A DNA stretch of 64,000 nucleotides. It comes from an uncultured Fluviicola sp. (GTDB lineage: Bacteria > Bacteroidota > Bacteroidia > Flavobacteriales_D > Crocinitomicaceae). A program made the translations under genes and the position numbers. Where the stretch lies: NCBI GenBank assembly GCA_913009205.1, contig CAJVYC010000003.1:144140-208139 (forward strand), given 5' to 3'. Below, piece after piece: positions 44,523-52,438 of this stretch. The first letter of the stretch is position 1. Every line of letters begins with the position of its first letter. A model generated the notes under the pieces. It was not told where the DNA came from. It made no database searches and saw only the letters and a list, made by a program, of their open reading frames with translations.

Positions 44523-45773
44523 CTAAGAATTGTGAACAGATTTAAAAGATTGGTTCAAATCAGCAATTAGATCCTCGTGATTTTCCACTCCAATTGAAAG
44601 ACGAACAAGCTTCGCAGTAATGTTCATCGCTTTTTTATCTTCTGGATTAACATCCGCATGCGTCATCGTTTGTGGATGCTCGGCCAAACTTTCCGTACCT
44701 CCGAGAGATACAGCTAATTTGATGAGTTTTAGACTATCTAAGAATTGAAATGCTTCAGTTTCACCTCCTTTAATGTCAAAGGCGACCATGGCCCCGTAGG
44801 AACTGTATTGGCGTTCTAACACTTTCTTTTCTTCTTCCGTTCCGAACTTTGCTGTGTTTCCTAAATAATAGACCGCTTCAACCATAGGATGAGTATTTAA
44901 GTAATCAGCAACATATTTCGCGTTTGTCGCCTGTTGATCCAAGCGAACTTTCAATGTTTCCAAACTTCTCATCAACAACCAGCCCGTCCAAGGTCCCGCC
45001 ATGTTTCCTAGGAATGTTCTCAATCCTTTTACGCGCCCCATCAATTCGTTTGATCCTAAACACGCGCCAGCAATAACATCTGAATGACCACCAATGTATT
45101 TTGTCGCTGAATACAGAACTAAATCAGCTCCATGCTTCAGTGGATGTTGCCAAATTGGTCCCATGAAAGTATTGTCAACCGAAAGGAGGACTTCTTTGTC
45201 TTCTCTGCTGAAGTGGTTTTTGATCTCCGCACACATTTCAATATCGATCACGGCATTTGTTGGGTTCGCTGGAGTCTCGATGTGAATCATTGCTAGTTTA
45301 TCTCCATGCCCTGAATCTTCAATAAGTTTAATGATTTCTTCTTTTGTATCACCAGCAAGAAAGCCCAAACTGTTGATCTTCATCTTTTTTAGAAAATGAT
45401 TGATAAAGTGATCCGTTCCTCCATATACAGGTCTGCTGTATAATAATAAATCACCAGGGACCATAAACTCCATCATCACTGTTGAAATTGCGGACATACC
45501 GCTTTCAAAAACGGCACATTGTTCAGCTTCATCCCAAAGGCAGAGTCGGTTCTCTAAAATTTCGAGATCGGGGTTGTTCAATCGGCTGTAAATCAGACCG
45601 AGCTCTTCTCCTTCATCTTTCTCCCGCAAACCGTATGCGATTTCAAAGAATCTTTTGCCTTCCATTGCATTGTTAAATACAAAAGTTGATGTTTGGAAAA
45701 TTGGACATTTTATAGCCCCTTCAGAAAGCGAAGGTTTGTATCCATAACTCATCATTAGACTCTCAGGCTTCAT
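44523..45773 (-). CDS. Cys/Met metabolism PLP enzyme (methionine gamma-lyase/cystathionine gamma-synthase family)
   Basis: The 416-residue pyridoxal-phosphate enzyme is of the trans-sulfuration family. The cofactor lysine is Lys225 in YSATKYIGGHSDVI. The phosphate-binding loop is ESGMSAIST and the substrate site includes SRPVYGGTDHF. HIETPANPTNAVIDI and the C-terminal SLGGTESLAEHPQTMTHA are family signatures. It could be methionine gamma-lyase (yielding methanethiol, ammonia and 2-oxobutyrate) or a cystathionine gamma-synthase/lyase. The insert FFEIAYGLREKDEGEELG is characteristic of a Bacteroidota subgroup that I place nearer to gamma-lyase. It is divergent from an Lrp-type regulator 318 bp away, which suggests amino-acid-controlled expression and favours a breakdown role. 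Confidence 0.88.
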   Translation of the reverse strand: MKPESLMMSYGYKPSLSEGAIKCPIFQTSTFVFNNAMEGKRFFEIAYGLREKDEGEELGLIYSRLNNPDLEILENRLCLWDEAEQCAVFESGMSAISTVMMEFMVPGDLLLYSRPVYGGTDHFINHFLKKMKINSLGFLAGDTKEEIIKLIEDSGHGDKLAMIHIETPANPTNAVIDIEMCAEIKNHFSREDKEVLLSVDNTFMGPIWQHPLKHGADLVLYSATKYIGGHSDVIAGACLGSNELMGRVKGLRTFLGNMAGPWTGWLLMRSLETLKVRLDQQATNAKYVADYLNTHPMVEAVYYLGNTAKFGTEEEKKVLERQYSSYGAMVAFDIKGGETEAFQFLDSLKLIKLAVSLGGTESLAEHPQTMTHADVNPEDKKAMNITAKLVRLSIGVENHEDLIADLNQSFKSVHNS

Positions 45774-45808
45774 AATTCAAAAGGTTGATTACTACTAAAC
45801 ATTCAGGC

Positions 45809-45839
45809 CAAACATACATAAATAACTACCTGAAGTCAA
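45809..45839 (-). promoter_or_regulatory. Bacteroidota promoter for the PLP enzyme gene
   Basis: On the minus strand TATGTTTG (45816-45809) matches TAnnTTTG and has a TTG (45839-45837) 20 bp upstream, close to the -33/-7 spacing of this phylum. It lies 35 bp before the gene's ATG. This divergent region is where the Lrp regulator would bind. Confidence 0.55.
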
Positions 45840-46091
45840 TACAGAAGAAAATATATCTTTTTTAATAAATGTAAATGTTTAATCTTTCTGTTTAAGTCAT
45901 AAATTTTACTCAAAACAGAAAATAACACTCTCCAGTAAGGCACTAGAATGATTTAATATTTTATCGGATGCATCAATTGTTAGCTTATCGCACGATCCAA
46001 AATAACTAAAAATTTACCTTGAATAGTTTATTGTATCTTTAATTACGAAAAATACAGGTGTAACGTTTTGTGAAATAGTAAATAAAAGAGA
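45817..46091. promoter_or_regulatory. Shared regulatory region between the PLP enzyme and lrp
   Basis: Strongly AT-rich with several A/T tracts, it contains TATCTTTA (46034-46041, plus), a possible -7 element for the lrp gene. I see no obvious Lrp half-site pair. There is no gene in the region. Confidence 0.4.
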
Positions 46092-46523
46092 ATGGATAAA
46101 ATAGATCGAGCGATATTGGAAATTTTGAGCGAAAACTCAAAACTGGGAACGAAGGAAATAGCAACGCAAGTTGGACTAACATTGACACCAACTTATGAGC
46201 GGATCAAGCGGCTAGAAAAATCAGGTGTGATTAAAAACTATACGGTCGAATTGGATAGGAAGGCCATCGGTAAAAGTCTCCAAGTTTTTTGTCAAGTTTC
46301 CTTGAAGGAGCACAACCTTAAATTGCTGAAAAAATTCGAAGATCAAGTTGTTGAATTTCCTGAAGTTAGCGCATGTTATCACATTGCAGGAGATCATGAT
46401 TATGCCTTATTGATTGAAGTATTCGATATGTCGGCTTACGAAAAACTCCTTCGAGAAAAATTAGCTACCATTCCCAGTATAGCGAATGTTCAAAGTTCAT
46501 TTGTGATGCGCGAGATTAAATAA
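46092..46523 (+). CDS. Lrp/AsnC family transcriptional regulator
   Basis: The 143-residue DNA-binding regulator has an N-terminal helix-turn-helix (DRAILEILSENSKLGTKEIA, then TPTYERIKRLEKSGVIKNY). A C-terminal RAM/ACT-like domain follows (LQVFCQVSL, then YHIAGDHDYALLIEVFDMSA). Members bind amino acids and act as global or local regulators. Divergence from the PLP sulfur-amino-acid enzyme suggests it controls that gene, as Lrp-type regulators often control adjacent catabolic genes. Length and architecture are standard. Confidence 0.92.
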   Translation: MDKIDRAILEILSENSKLGTKEIATQVGLTLTPTYERIKRLEKSGVIKNYTVELDRKAIGKSLQVFCQVSLKEHNLKLLKKFEDQVVEFPEVSACYHIAGDHDYALLIEVFDMSAYEKLLREKLATIPSIANVQSSFVMREIK

Positions 46524-46677
46524 GGAGTTGATCGAATCTCTAAAGCGTTAAATAAATTGATAGTGAAGTTGTGTCCTGTTTGCGTCCTCTAATTCTATTA
46601 AACTTGTGCCCTGGGATCCGCGTTAAAAATAAACTTTGGCAAGCTATCCAAGGTCTCATATCGAAACAATCGAGCAG

Positions 46678-46706
46678 AAAAAAAGGAAGCCAATTTGACT
46701 TCCTTT
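46678..46706 (-). terminator. Terminator of the glutaryl-CoA dehydrogenase gene
   Basis: On the minus strand AAAGGAAG-loop(9)-CTTCCTTT is followed by a T run, about 65 bp beyond the stop of the minus-strand gene. On the plus strand it could also end the lrp transcript, but the T run there is weak. Confidence 0.75.
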
Positions 46707-46770
46707 AAATTTAGTATTGCTTGTGATAGGTCATCTTCAATTCCCATCGAAAGCGAAGCTTTCTATTCTC

Positions 46771-47979
46771 TTATTTCATGTTGCTCAAGTCCGGCATTTC
46801 TCTTGTAAAAGCAGGAATTCCAGTAATATCCATCCCCGTAATCAACAAGTGAATATCATGAGTTCCCTCATAAGTGACTACAGATTCTAAGTTGGCCATG
46901 TGTCGCATTATTGAATATTCGCTTGTAATACCCATTGCTCCGTGAATTTGTCTCGCCTCACGTGCAATATTAAGTGCGATTTCAACATTGTTTCTCTTTG
47001 CCATTGAAATTTGAGCTGAGGTTGCTTTGCCTTCATTTCTCAATTGTCCAAGACGTAAAGTCAATAATTGCGCCTTCGTGATTTCAGTAATCATCTCAGC
47101 CAATTTCTTTTGAATCAATTGGAACCCGCCAATTGGAACGCCAAATTGAGTTCTTTCTTTTGAATATCGAAGTGCTTGATCGTAACAATCCATTGCACTT
47201 CCAAGAGCACCCCAAGCGATGCCAAAACGAGCAGAGTCAAGGCAGCTAAGTGGCGCGCCCAAACCAGATCTTCCAGGTAAAATATTTTCTTTTGGAATTT
47301 TCACATCAGTAAAAATCAACTCTCCAGTTGCCGAAGCTCTAAGCGATAATTTTCCGTGCATTTCAGGAGTAGAAAAACCTTCCATTCCTCTTTCAACAAC
47401 TAATCCGTAAATTCTTCCTTCCTCATTTTTCGCCCAAACGACAGCGATATCAGCGAAAGGTGCATTTGAAATCCACATTTTAGCACCATTTAATATATAG
47501 TGGTCACCAGCATCTTTAATGTTGGTAAGCATTCCACTTGGATTAGAACCATGATCTGGTTCCGTTAATCCAAAACAACCAATCATTTCACCGGACGCCA
47601 ATTTTGGAAGGTATTTTTGTTTTTGTTCTTCAGATCCGTATTTCCAAATTGGATACATCACTAATGAACTCTGTACAGATGCCGTTGAGCGAAGTCCAGA
47701 ATCACATCTTTCCAATTCTTGCATGATTAAACCATAGGAAATTTGATCTAACCCAGGTCCGCCGTATTCTTCAGGAATGTAAGGTCCAAATGCACCAATT
47801 TCTCCTAATCCTTTTAAAAGGTGCATTGGAAAGGTTGCATTCTCGTAGTGTTCATCAATTATAGGAGATACTTCCTTTTTAACCCAAGCACGTGCCGCGT
47901 CGCGAACAAGCTTGTGTTCTTCGGACAATAAATCATCCATATTAAAGTAGTCAGGATGCGTATATAAATCAGTTCTCAT
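46771..47979 (-). CDS. gcdH: Glutaryl-CoA dehydrogenase (acyl-CoA dehydrogenase family)
   Basis: The 402-residue flavoenzyme oxidises and decarboxylates glutaryl-CoA to crotonyl-CoA in lysine and tryptophan breakdown. The substrate-side motif RSTASVQSSLVMYPI, with its Arg, is the wording specific to glutaryl-CoA dehydrogenases. FAD contacts include FGLTEPDHGSNP and MWISNAPFADIAVVW. The catalytic Glu is Glu371 in TYEGTHDIH, close to the known Glu370. The preferred start is the ATG at 47979. The longer frame begins with TTG at 48003 (MDIIKCNS) and adds eight unlikely residues. It stands alone with its own terminator. Confidence 0.93.
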   Translation of the reverse strand: MRTDLYTHPDYFNMDDLLSEEHKLVRDAARAWVKKEVSPIIDEHYENATFPMHLLKGLGEIGAFGPYIPEEYGGPGLDQISYGLIMQELERCDSGLRSTASVQSSLVMYPIWKYGSEEQKQKYLPKLASGEMIGCFGLTEPDHGSNPSGMLTNIKDAGDHYILNGAKMWISNAPFADIAVVWAKNEEGRIYGLVVERGMEGFSTPEMHGKLSLRASATGELIFTDVKIPKENILPGRSGLGAPLSCLDSARFGIAWGALGSAMDCYDQALRYSKERTQFGVPIGGFQLIQKKLAEMITEITKAQLLTLRLGQLRNEGKATSAQISMAKRNNVEIALNIAREARQIHGAMGITSEYSIMRHMANLESVVTYEGTHDIHLLITGMDITGIPAFTREMPDLSNMK

Positions 47980-48081
47980 AGAGTTACATTTAATAATGTC
48001 CAAAATTAACTATATTTTTTGTCTTTGTTAAAATAATTTCAAAATCAAAAGGTAACTTCGTAAATTAATTATACAAGTTAA

Positions 48082-48789
48082 ATGGCCGTATTCACGAACC
48101 TTCTTTTTTCTTCAATGTCCTTGTCTGTTCCAAGCGAATTGAGCTCAAGAGAACCATGGTTTTCGTATGGAGTTGGTATCGTATTGTTTACATCCTTTCT
48201 ATTGATTGCTTTTGCAAGACTAGCTCGGTCTAACATTTATGCTTCTTTATCTGTTGGAATGATAAAAGTTGGCTCGGTAAGAACTCACATTCGTGAAACG
48301 TTTCCGATTAACAAAAGGGGATCGATTCTGCTTTTGTTGAATTACCTAATTTCAATGGGGTTAATTGTTTATTTGTGTTTAGAAGATATTCGTGTCTGGA
48401 AAACGGATCAATTTATGATCGCTGCAGCAACACCATTCGCTTTATTCGTTGGAGCATTAATTAGCATTCGTGCTACGGGCTGGCTAACAGGAGAGTATGA
48501 GGTGCTAAAGGCTCCAATGATTATGAAAGTTTTGGGTGCGCAATCAATTGGACTGGTTTATTTTATTTGTGCGTTGGTATGGGTACTTAACCCTAATTAC
48601 CAAGAGATCCTCATTCAGGTGGTGATTTGGACATTTGCCATCGAGAGTTTTATCCGCATAATTAAGAGCGTTCTAGTTGTTTATGGACAAGGAGTGTCAT
48701 GGTATTATATAATTTTGTATTTTTGCACCCTTGAAATTCTACCATTGTACGTCGTATATTACTTCGTAATGCAGGATTTTATAGGATAG
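48082..48789 (+). CDS. DUF4271 membrane protein
   Basis: The 235-residue protein with about six hydrophobic helices matches the DUF4271 family of Bacteroidota. The conserved C-terminal part is SWYYIILYFCTLEILPL and the middle SIRATGWLTGEYEVLKAP fits as well. The family sits beside hemD (uroporphyrinogen-III synthase) in many genomes, as it does here (29 bp apart). That suggests a shared, still unknown role, possibly linked to haem or the envelope. No enzyme motif is visible. Confidence 0.85.
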   Translation: MAVFTNLLFSSMSLSVPSELSSREPWFSYGVGIVLFTSFLLIAFARLARSNIYASLSVGMIKVGSVRTHIRETFPINKRGSILLLLNYLISMGLIVYLCLEDIRVWKTDQFMIAAATPFALFVGALISIRATGWLTGEYEVLKAPMIMKVLGAQSIGLVYFICALVWVLNPNYQEILIQVVIWTFAIESFIRIIKSVLVVYGQGVSWYYIILYFCTLEILPLYVVYYFVMQDFIG

Positions 48790-48818
48790 CATTTTTGTTG
48801 AATTAAATATTTGAAACA

Positions 48819-49556
48819 TTGGCAATCAAGACTATATTAGTTTCTCAACCCAAACCAGAAGGGAAGAAATCCCCATATTTCGATTTGGCGGAGAAATACG
48901 AATTGAAGATTGATTTCAGATCATTCATTCATGTTGACGGAATAGATGCTCAAGAATTCAGAACGCAAAAGATTGATTTAGCGGAGCATACGGCTGTAAT
49001 TCTTACTTCTAAGACTGCGGTAGACCACTTTTTTAGAATTTCACAAGAAATGCGTTTCACAGTGCCAGATAGCATGAAGTACTTTTGTATTTCTGAAGCC
49101 GTGGCTTATTATCTTCAAAAATACGTTGCGTACAGAAAACGGAAAATATTTTTTGGTAAACAAACGATCGTCGATTTAGTTGATGTTTTGAAAAAGCATA
49201 AAAAGGAAAACTTTTTACTTCCTTGTACGGATAGACTTCGTGACAATATTCCTGCTACACTGGAATCAAACGATTTAAACTTTACAAAAGCAGTTTTATA
49301 TAGAACTGTCGCATCGGATTTATCGGATTTGGAAAATGTGTATTATGACATGCTTGTTTTCTACAGTCCTGGCGGAATTGAATCACTTTTGAAGAATTTC
49401 CCAGATTTTAGGCAAAATGACACTGTAATTGCTGCTTTTGGGCCTACAACTGCTAATGCGATTGTGAAAAACAATTTGAGATTAGACTTGCACGCTCCTC
49501 AACCAAATGCTCCTTCAATGACAGGTGCTATTGAGAATTTCGTAAAGGAGAAGTAA
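48819..49556 (+). CDS. hemD: Uroporphyrinogen-III synthase
   Basis: The 245-residue cytoplasmic enzyme closes and inverts hydroxymethylbilane to uroporphyrinogen III, the branch point for haem, sirohaem and cobalamin. HemD proteins are poorly conserved, but the typical features are present. AVILTSKTAVDHFF and YFCISEAVAYYL form the first lobe, and FLLPCTDRLRDNIP is the hinge. DMLVFYSPGGIESLL and IAAFGPTTANAI complete the second lobe. The start is TTG at 48819 (IKTILVSQPKPEG follows), as there is no earlier in-frame ATG near the family start. It follows the DUF4271 gene and is likely co-transcribed with it. Confidence 0.85.
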   Translation: MAIKTILVSQPKPEGKKSPYFDLAEKYELKIDFRSFIHVDGIDAQEFRTQKIDLAEHTAVILTSKTAVDHFFRISQEMRFTVPDSMKYFCISEAVAYYLQKYVAYRKRKIFFGKQTIVDLVDVLKKHKKENFLLPCTDRLRDNIPATLESNDLNFTKAVLYRTVASDLSDLENVYYDMLVFYSPGGIESLLKNFPDFRQNDTVIAAFGPTTANAIVKNNLRLDLHAPQPNAPSMTGAIENFVKEK

Positions 49557-49560
49557 ATTT

Positions 49561-50259
49561 TTATTCTATAATTTTCTGGAGCACCATTTTAATGTGATTG
49601 ACTCCATCCGAAGCATTCTTATTAATTTTCGTGAAATTGCTAGGCACGTTCAATTCATTTGCCTTTGGGTCGATTATAAAGCGGTAGGCAGCATTTTCTG
49701 CAGAATGAATTAATCCTGCTGCAGGATGAACCTGTAAAGAAGTTCCAATGACTAATAATACATCAGCTTTAAAGAGTAGGTCAACCGCTTCTTCGTAAGC
49801 TGGAACTGCCTCTCCAAACCAGACAACATGTGGGCGTAATCTATAACCACTTGGGCTGAGATCAGTCTCTTTCAATTCCCAATCCTTTATTTCAAAATAT
49901 TCAGATTCTTGGTCTGGACCGCTCGATTTTGCGTGCCGAATGTTTCCATGCAAATGATGCACATTCGAACTGCCTGATCGTTCGTGCAGATCATCAATAT
50001 TTTGAGTAATTATTATTACATCAACAATTTCTTCCAACGAAGCGAGACCAATATGGGCCGAATTGGGTTGTGCCTCAATAATTGATTTTCGCCGTTGATT
50101 ATAGAATTCCGTTACTAGATCAGGATTTTTTCTCCAAGCTTCTGGGGTTGCAACGTCTTCGATATTATAATTCTCCCATAACCCATTGGAATCGCGAAAG
50201 GTTTGAATACCACTTTCCGCACTCATACCTGCACCAGAAAAGACGACTAAAGTTTTCAT
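49561..50259 (-). CDS. NAD-dependent protein deacylase (sirtuin, CobB-like)
   Basis: The 232-residue cytoplasmic enzyme removes acyl groups from lysines using NAD+. The NAD-binding motif is FSGAGMSAESGIQTFRD, with GLW following. NIDDLHERSGS has the conserved Asn-Ile-Asp, the catalytic base is His104 in HLHGNIRH, and VVWFGEAVP is the next family motif. Tyr and Arg near SGYRLRPH resemble the desuccinylase-type (Sir2 class III) pocket. The zinc-binding Cys pairs are absent, as in that class. The ATG at 50259 is preferred. An upstream TTG (50274) would extend into the terminator's T run. Its only leader is ~13 nt after a strong terminator of the upstream gene. Confidence 0.88.
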   Translation of the reverse strand: MKTLVVFSGAGMSAESGIQTFRDSNGLWENYNIEDVATPEAWRKNPDLVTEFYNQRRKSIIEAQPNSAHIGLASLEEIVDVIIITQNIDDLHERSGSSNVHHLHGNIRHAKSSGPDQESEYFEIKDWELKETDLSPSGYRLRPHVVWFGEAVPAYEEAVDLLFKADVLLVIGTSLQVHPAAGLIHSAENAAYRFIIDPKANELNVPSNFTKINKNASDGVNHIKMVLQKIIE

Positions 50260-50272
50260 AAAGTAAGGATAC

Positions 50273-50305
50273 AAAAAAAGCCCTCTCGATCAAATCGAGA
50301 GGGCT
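50273..50305 (-). terminator. Rho-independent terminator between the Omp28-like gene and the sirtuin
   Basis: There is a 12-bp perfect stem (AGCCCTCTCGAT/ATCGAGAGGGCT, 3-nt loop) with a T7 run on the minus strand. It follows the Omp28-like gene by ~37 bp and ends 13 nt before the sirtuin start codon. The plus side has no T run. Confidence 0.92.
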
Positions 50306-50342
50306 TCGTATTTTCAATTTTGACTAGGCCAAATTTGTTTTA

Positions 50343-52127
50343 TTAATTGATAACAACGTTTTCAGTGTGAACACTGTTTTCAGTTGAAATAGTAACTAAG
50401 TAAGATCCACTTGCTAAATCAGCAACTGGGAAAGTAACATTTTTAGATCCTGCCTGAGAAGCTAAAACTCTACCTTGTAAATCCAAGATTGAAACTACGA
50501 AATCATTTGCTTCTGTTGAGAAGTTAACATTAAGTACTTCAGATGCAGGGTTAGGGAAGATAGAAACTTCTTCGAAGATTACTTCGTTTATTGAAGCATC
50601 ACCATTTGCATTGAACAATCCGGCATCAGAACTAAGAAAGTTACCACCAGCAACCAAAGAGTTGCCATTACCATCTTTCACGTTGAAAGAACCAACTCCG
50701 TAACCTCCATCAATTCCATCTCCGTATGAATCAAGGATTTCGAATGTGTAACAGTCGTTAACTACGATAGTAGCATTAACTGGAGCTTGAACAGTAGTGC
50801 CGTTAGCAGCTAAATCTGCCCATGGCCCGCCAGAAGCGATTGTTGATCCAACGCCATCTTTAATAGTCCAAGTAGTTTCTGAAGCATAACGGTCAGTCGT
50901 CAATTCAACAGTAACAACTAATGTTTCTGATGATGCACTTGCAGAAGCAATGAATGTGGTAGATCCAGAGTTATCTGAAGTATTATCAGCAACACCATTA
51001 GGATTTGAAACAGTCACGTTCAAATCGTTTGATCCAACACTAGGAACAAATGAGATTGGGTCTAAAGTAACAATTTGAGTTGCACCAGGTGCGATGTTAC
51101 CAGTCCAGTTCATAACAATAGGTGTTCCTCCGTTCACATCATAAGTGATAGTTGCAGAAGTCATTGCGTTAGATCCCCAGTTTTGGATAGTCGTTGTTGG
51201 TGACATAGTTTGAGATCCAGAAAGATCACAATCAGCAAGATCTGGAGCAGATGCAGAACTGAAAATTACTTCGTCAGTTGCAGTAAATCCAGTCAATGTT
51301 GGGTAAATTGCAACACCAGTTAAAATGTCACCGGCAGACTGATTTCCGTCATTAATGAAAGCGAAAATCTCAAGGTTAGCAATATCAAGGGCAACTCCAT
51401 TTATATCCATTGGAAGAGTTTGTTGATAAGAAACGATTTGAGTCGCTCCCATAGTTGTAGAGCTAATAGCATCTCCCCAAACAGCGCTCAAGTAACCACG
51501 GAACATGTGCATGTGGTTGTAGTTACCATTTGGTAAAATAGCTCCTGGGTTATAAGTAGCTCCACCAGTTTGAGGTCCTTCTACGTTGTTTTGAAGAGTA
51601 CCAGCATACAAGTAATTTGTTGCATTTGGAGCATCTGATGTATAATAGTATTCAACGTTAACGTCTAAAACTCTAGTCATAATGTCAACTGTTGCAGTGA
51701 TGTGCATGTTAACTTCAGACAAATCAGCAATAATCGCTGGTACTTTATCAGCATCGTTAGTTCCTGCTGGGTGGTAAGTTTGAGATCCACCAATTGATCT
51801 TCTGTTCAAAGTAGAAGAAGGGTAACCTGTAATATTAAACGGCGCCGCCATTACATCACCATCTGGAGTTCTGAAATCTGGAGCTCCAGCCTGTGGGCTA
51901 GCATATCCACCTTCGTGAATGTTAATACCGACAACGTCACCTGGGTTGTTTGTAATTGCGCTCTGAACTGCAATGTGCCCCGTAGGACAAAATTGACAGT
52001 AAATTCCTGTCCACTCCTCGACAACAGCATTTCTGTTTTCTGGAGCAGTGCTCACGTTCACTTGTGCTGTTCCCAAAGTAGGTATAGCTAAAGCGCCTGC
52101 GAACAACATCTTAGTAATGTTTTTCAT
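50343..52127 (-). CDS. Omp28-related T9SS-secreted protein
   Basis: The 594-residue exported protein starts with MKNITKMLFAGALAIPTLGTAQ (52127), a signal peptide. The track's longer form would put 27 residues before it. The N-terminal ~270 residues are an Omp28-type domain: EEWTGIYCQFCPTGH carries a thioredoxin-like CxxC, and NIHEGGYASP and PSSTLNRRSIGG follow. Beta modules follow with AMTSATITYDVNGGTPIVMNW (CARDB-like) and a domain with DSYGDGIDGGYGVG. The tail IFPNPASEVLNVNFS to ASGSYLVTISTEN is a type A T9SS sorting domain. Omp28 relatives are surface proteins with possible redox or adhesion roles. It ends in a strong terminator. Confidence 0.88.
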   Translation of the reverse strand: MKNITKMLFAGALAIPTLGTAQVNVSTAPENRNAVVEEWTGIYCQFCPTGHIAVQSAITNNPGDVVGINIHEGGYASPQAGAPDFRTPDGDVMAAPFNITGYPSSTLNRRSIGGSQTYHPAGTNDADKVPAIIADLSEVNMHITATVDIMTRVLDVNVEYYYTSDAPNATNYLYAGTLQNNVEGPQTGGATYNPGAILPNGNYNHMHMFRGYLSAVWGDAISSTTMGATQIVSYQQTLPMDINGVALDIANLEIFAFINDGNQSAGDILTGVAIYPTLTGFTATDEVIFSSASAPDLADCDLSGSQTMSPTTTIQNWGSNAMTSATITYDVNGGTPIVMNWTGNIAPGATQIVTLDPISFVPSVGSNDLNVTVSNPNGVADNTSDNSGSTTFIASASASSETLVVTVELTTDRYASETTWTIKDGVGSTIASGGPWADLAANGTTVQAPVNATIVVNDCYTFEILDSYGDGIDGGYGVGSFNVKDGNGNSLVAGGNFLSSDAGLFNANGDASINEVIFEEVSIFPNPASEVLNVNFSTEANDFVVSILDLQGRVLASQAGSKNVTFPVADLASGSYLVTISTENSVHTENVVIN

Positions 52128-52389
52128 AGTTCTAATGTTTGATTTTGAATAACGCAATTTCATACTTTTTATTGGATTATAAAAAGTATTCATAGGGAAT
52201 TTAAGCAACTATTGTAATCCTAAAAACAACGATTACTAAGAAAGCTAACAAAAGTTACATTTCTTAGCGTTCCAAAGTCTAATCTTATGCAATTATCAAT
52301 TGATTCTTATCGCCCATTCAGTGCTCTTATCAAAGCCCATAAAACACTTACTATATAAATAACATAAGAAACTATCACTTTTCCTTCGG

Positions 52390-52418
52390 TTGTATTCTCA
52401 CGCTTTTTCTTACCTTTG
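52390..52418 (+). promoter_or_regulatory. Bacteroidota promoter for maeB
   Basis: TTG (52390-52392) and TACCTTTG (52411-52418, fits TAnnTTTG) are 18 bp apart, close to the -33/-7 spacing. They are followed by CTGGC and the maeB ATG 20 bp later. Confidence 0.6.
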
Positions 52419-52438
52419 CTGGCTTCAAAAGACCGTAC

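Noticed and set aside
52128..52208. 27-residue N-terminal extension of the Omp28-like protein
   Set aside because: The extension is rich in polar/basic residues and precedes a clean signal peptide at 52127.
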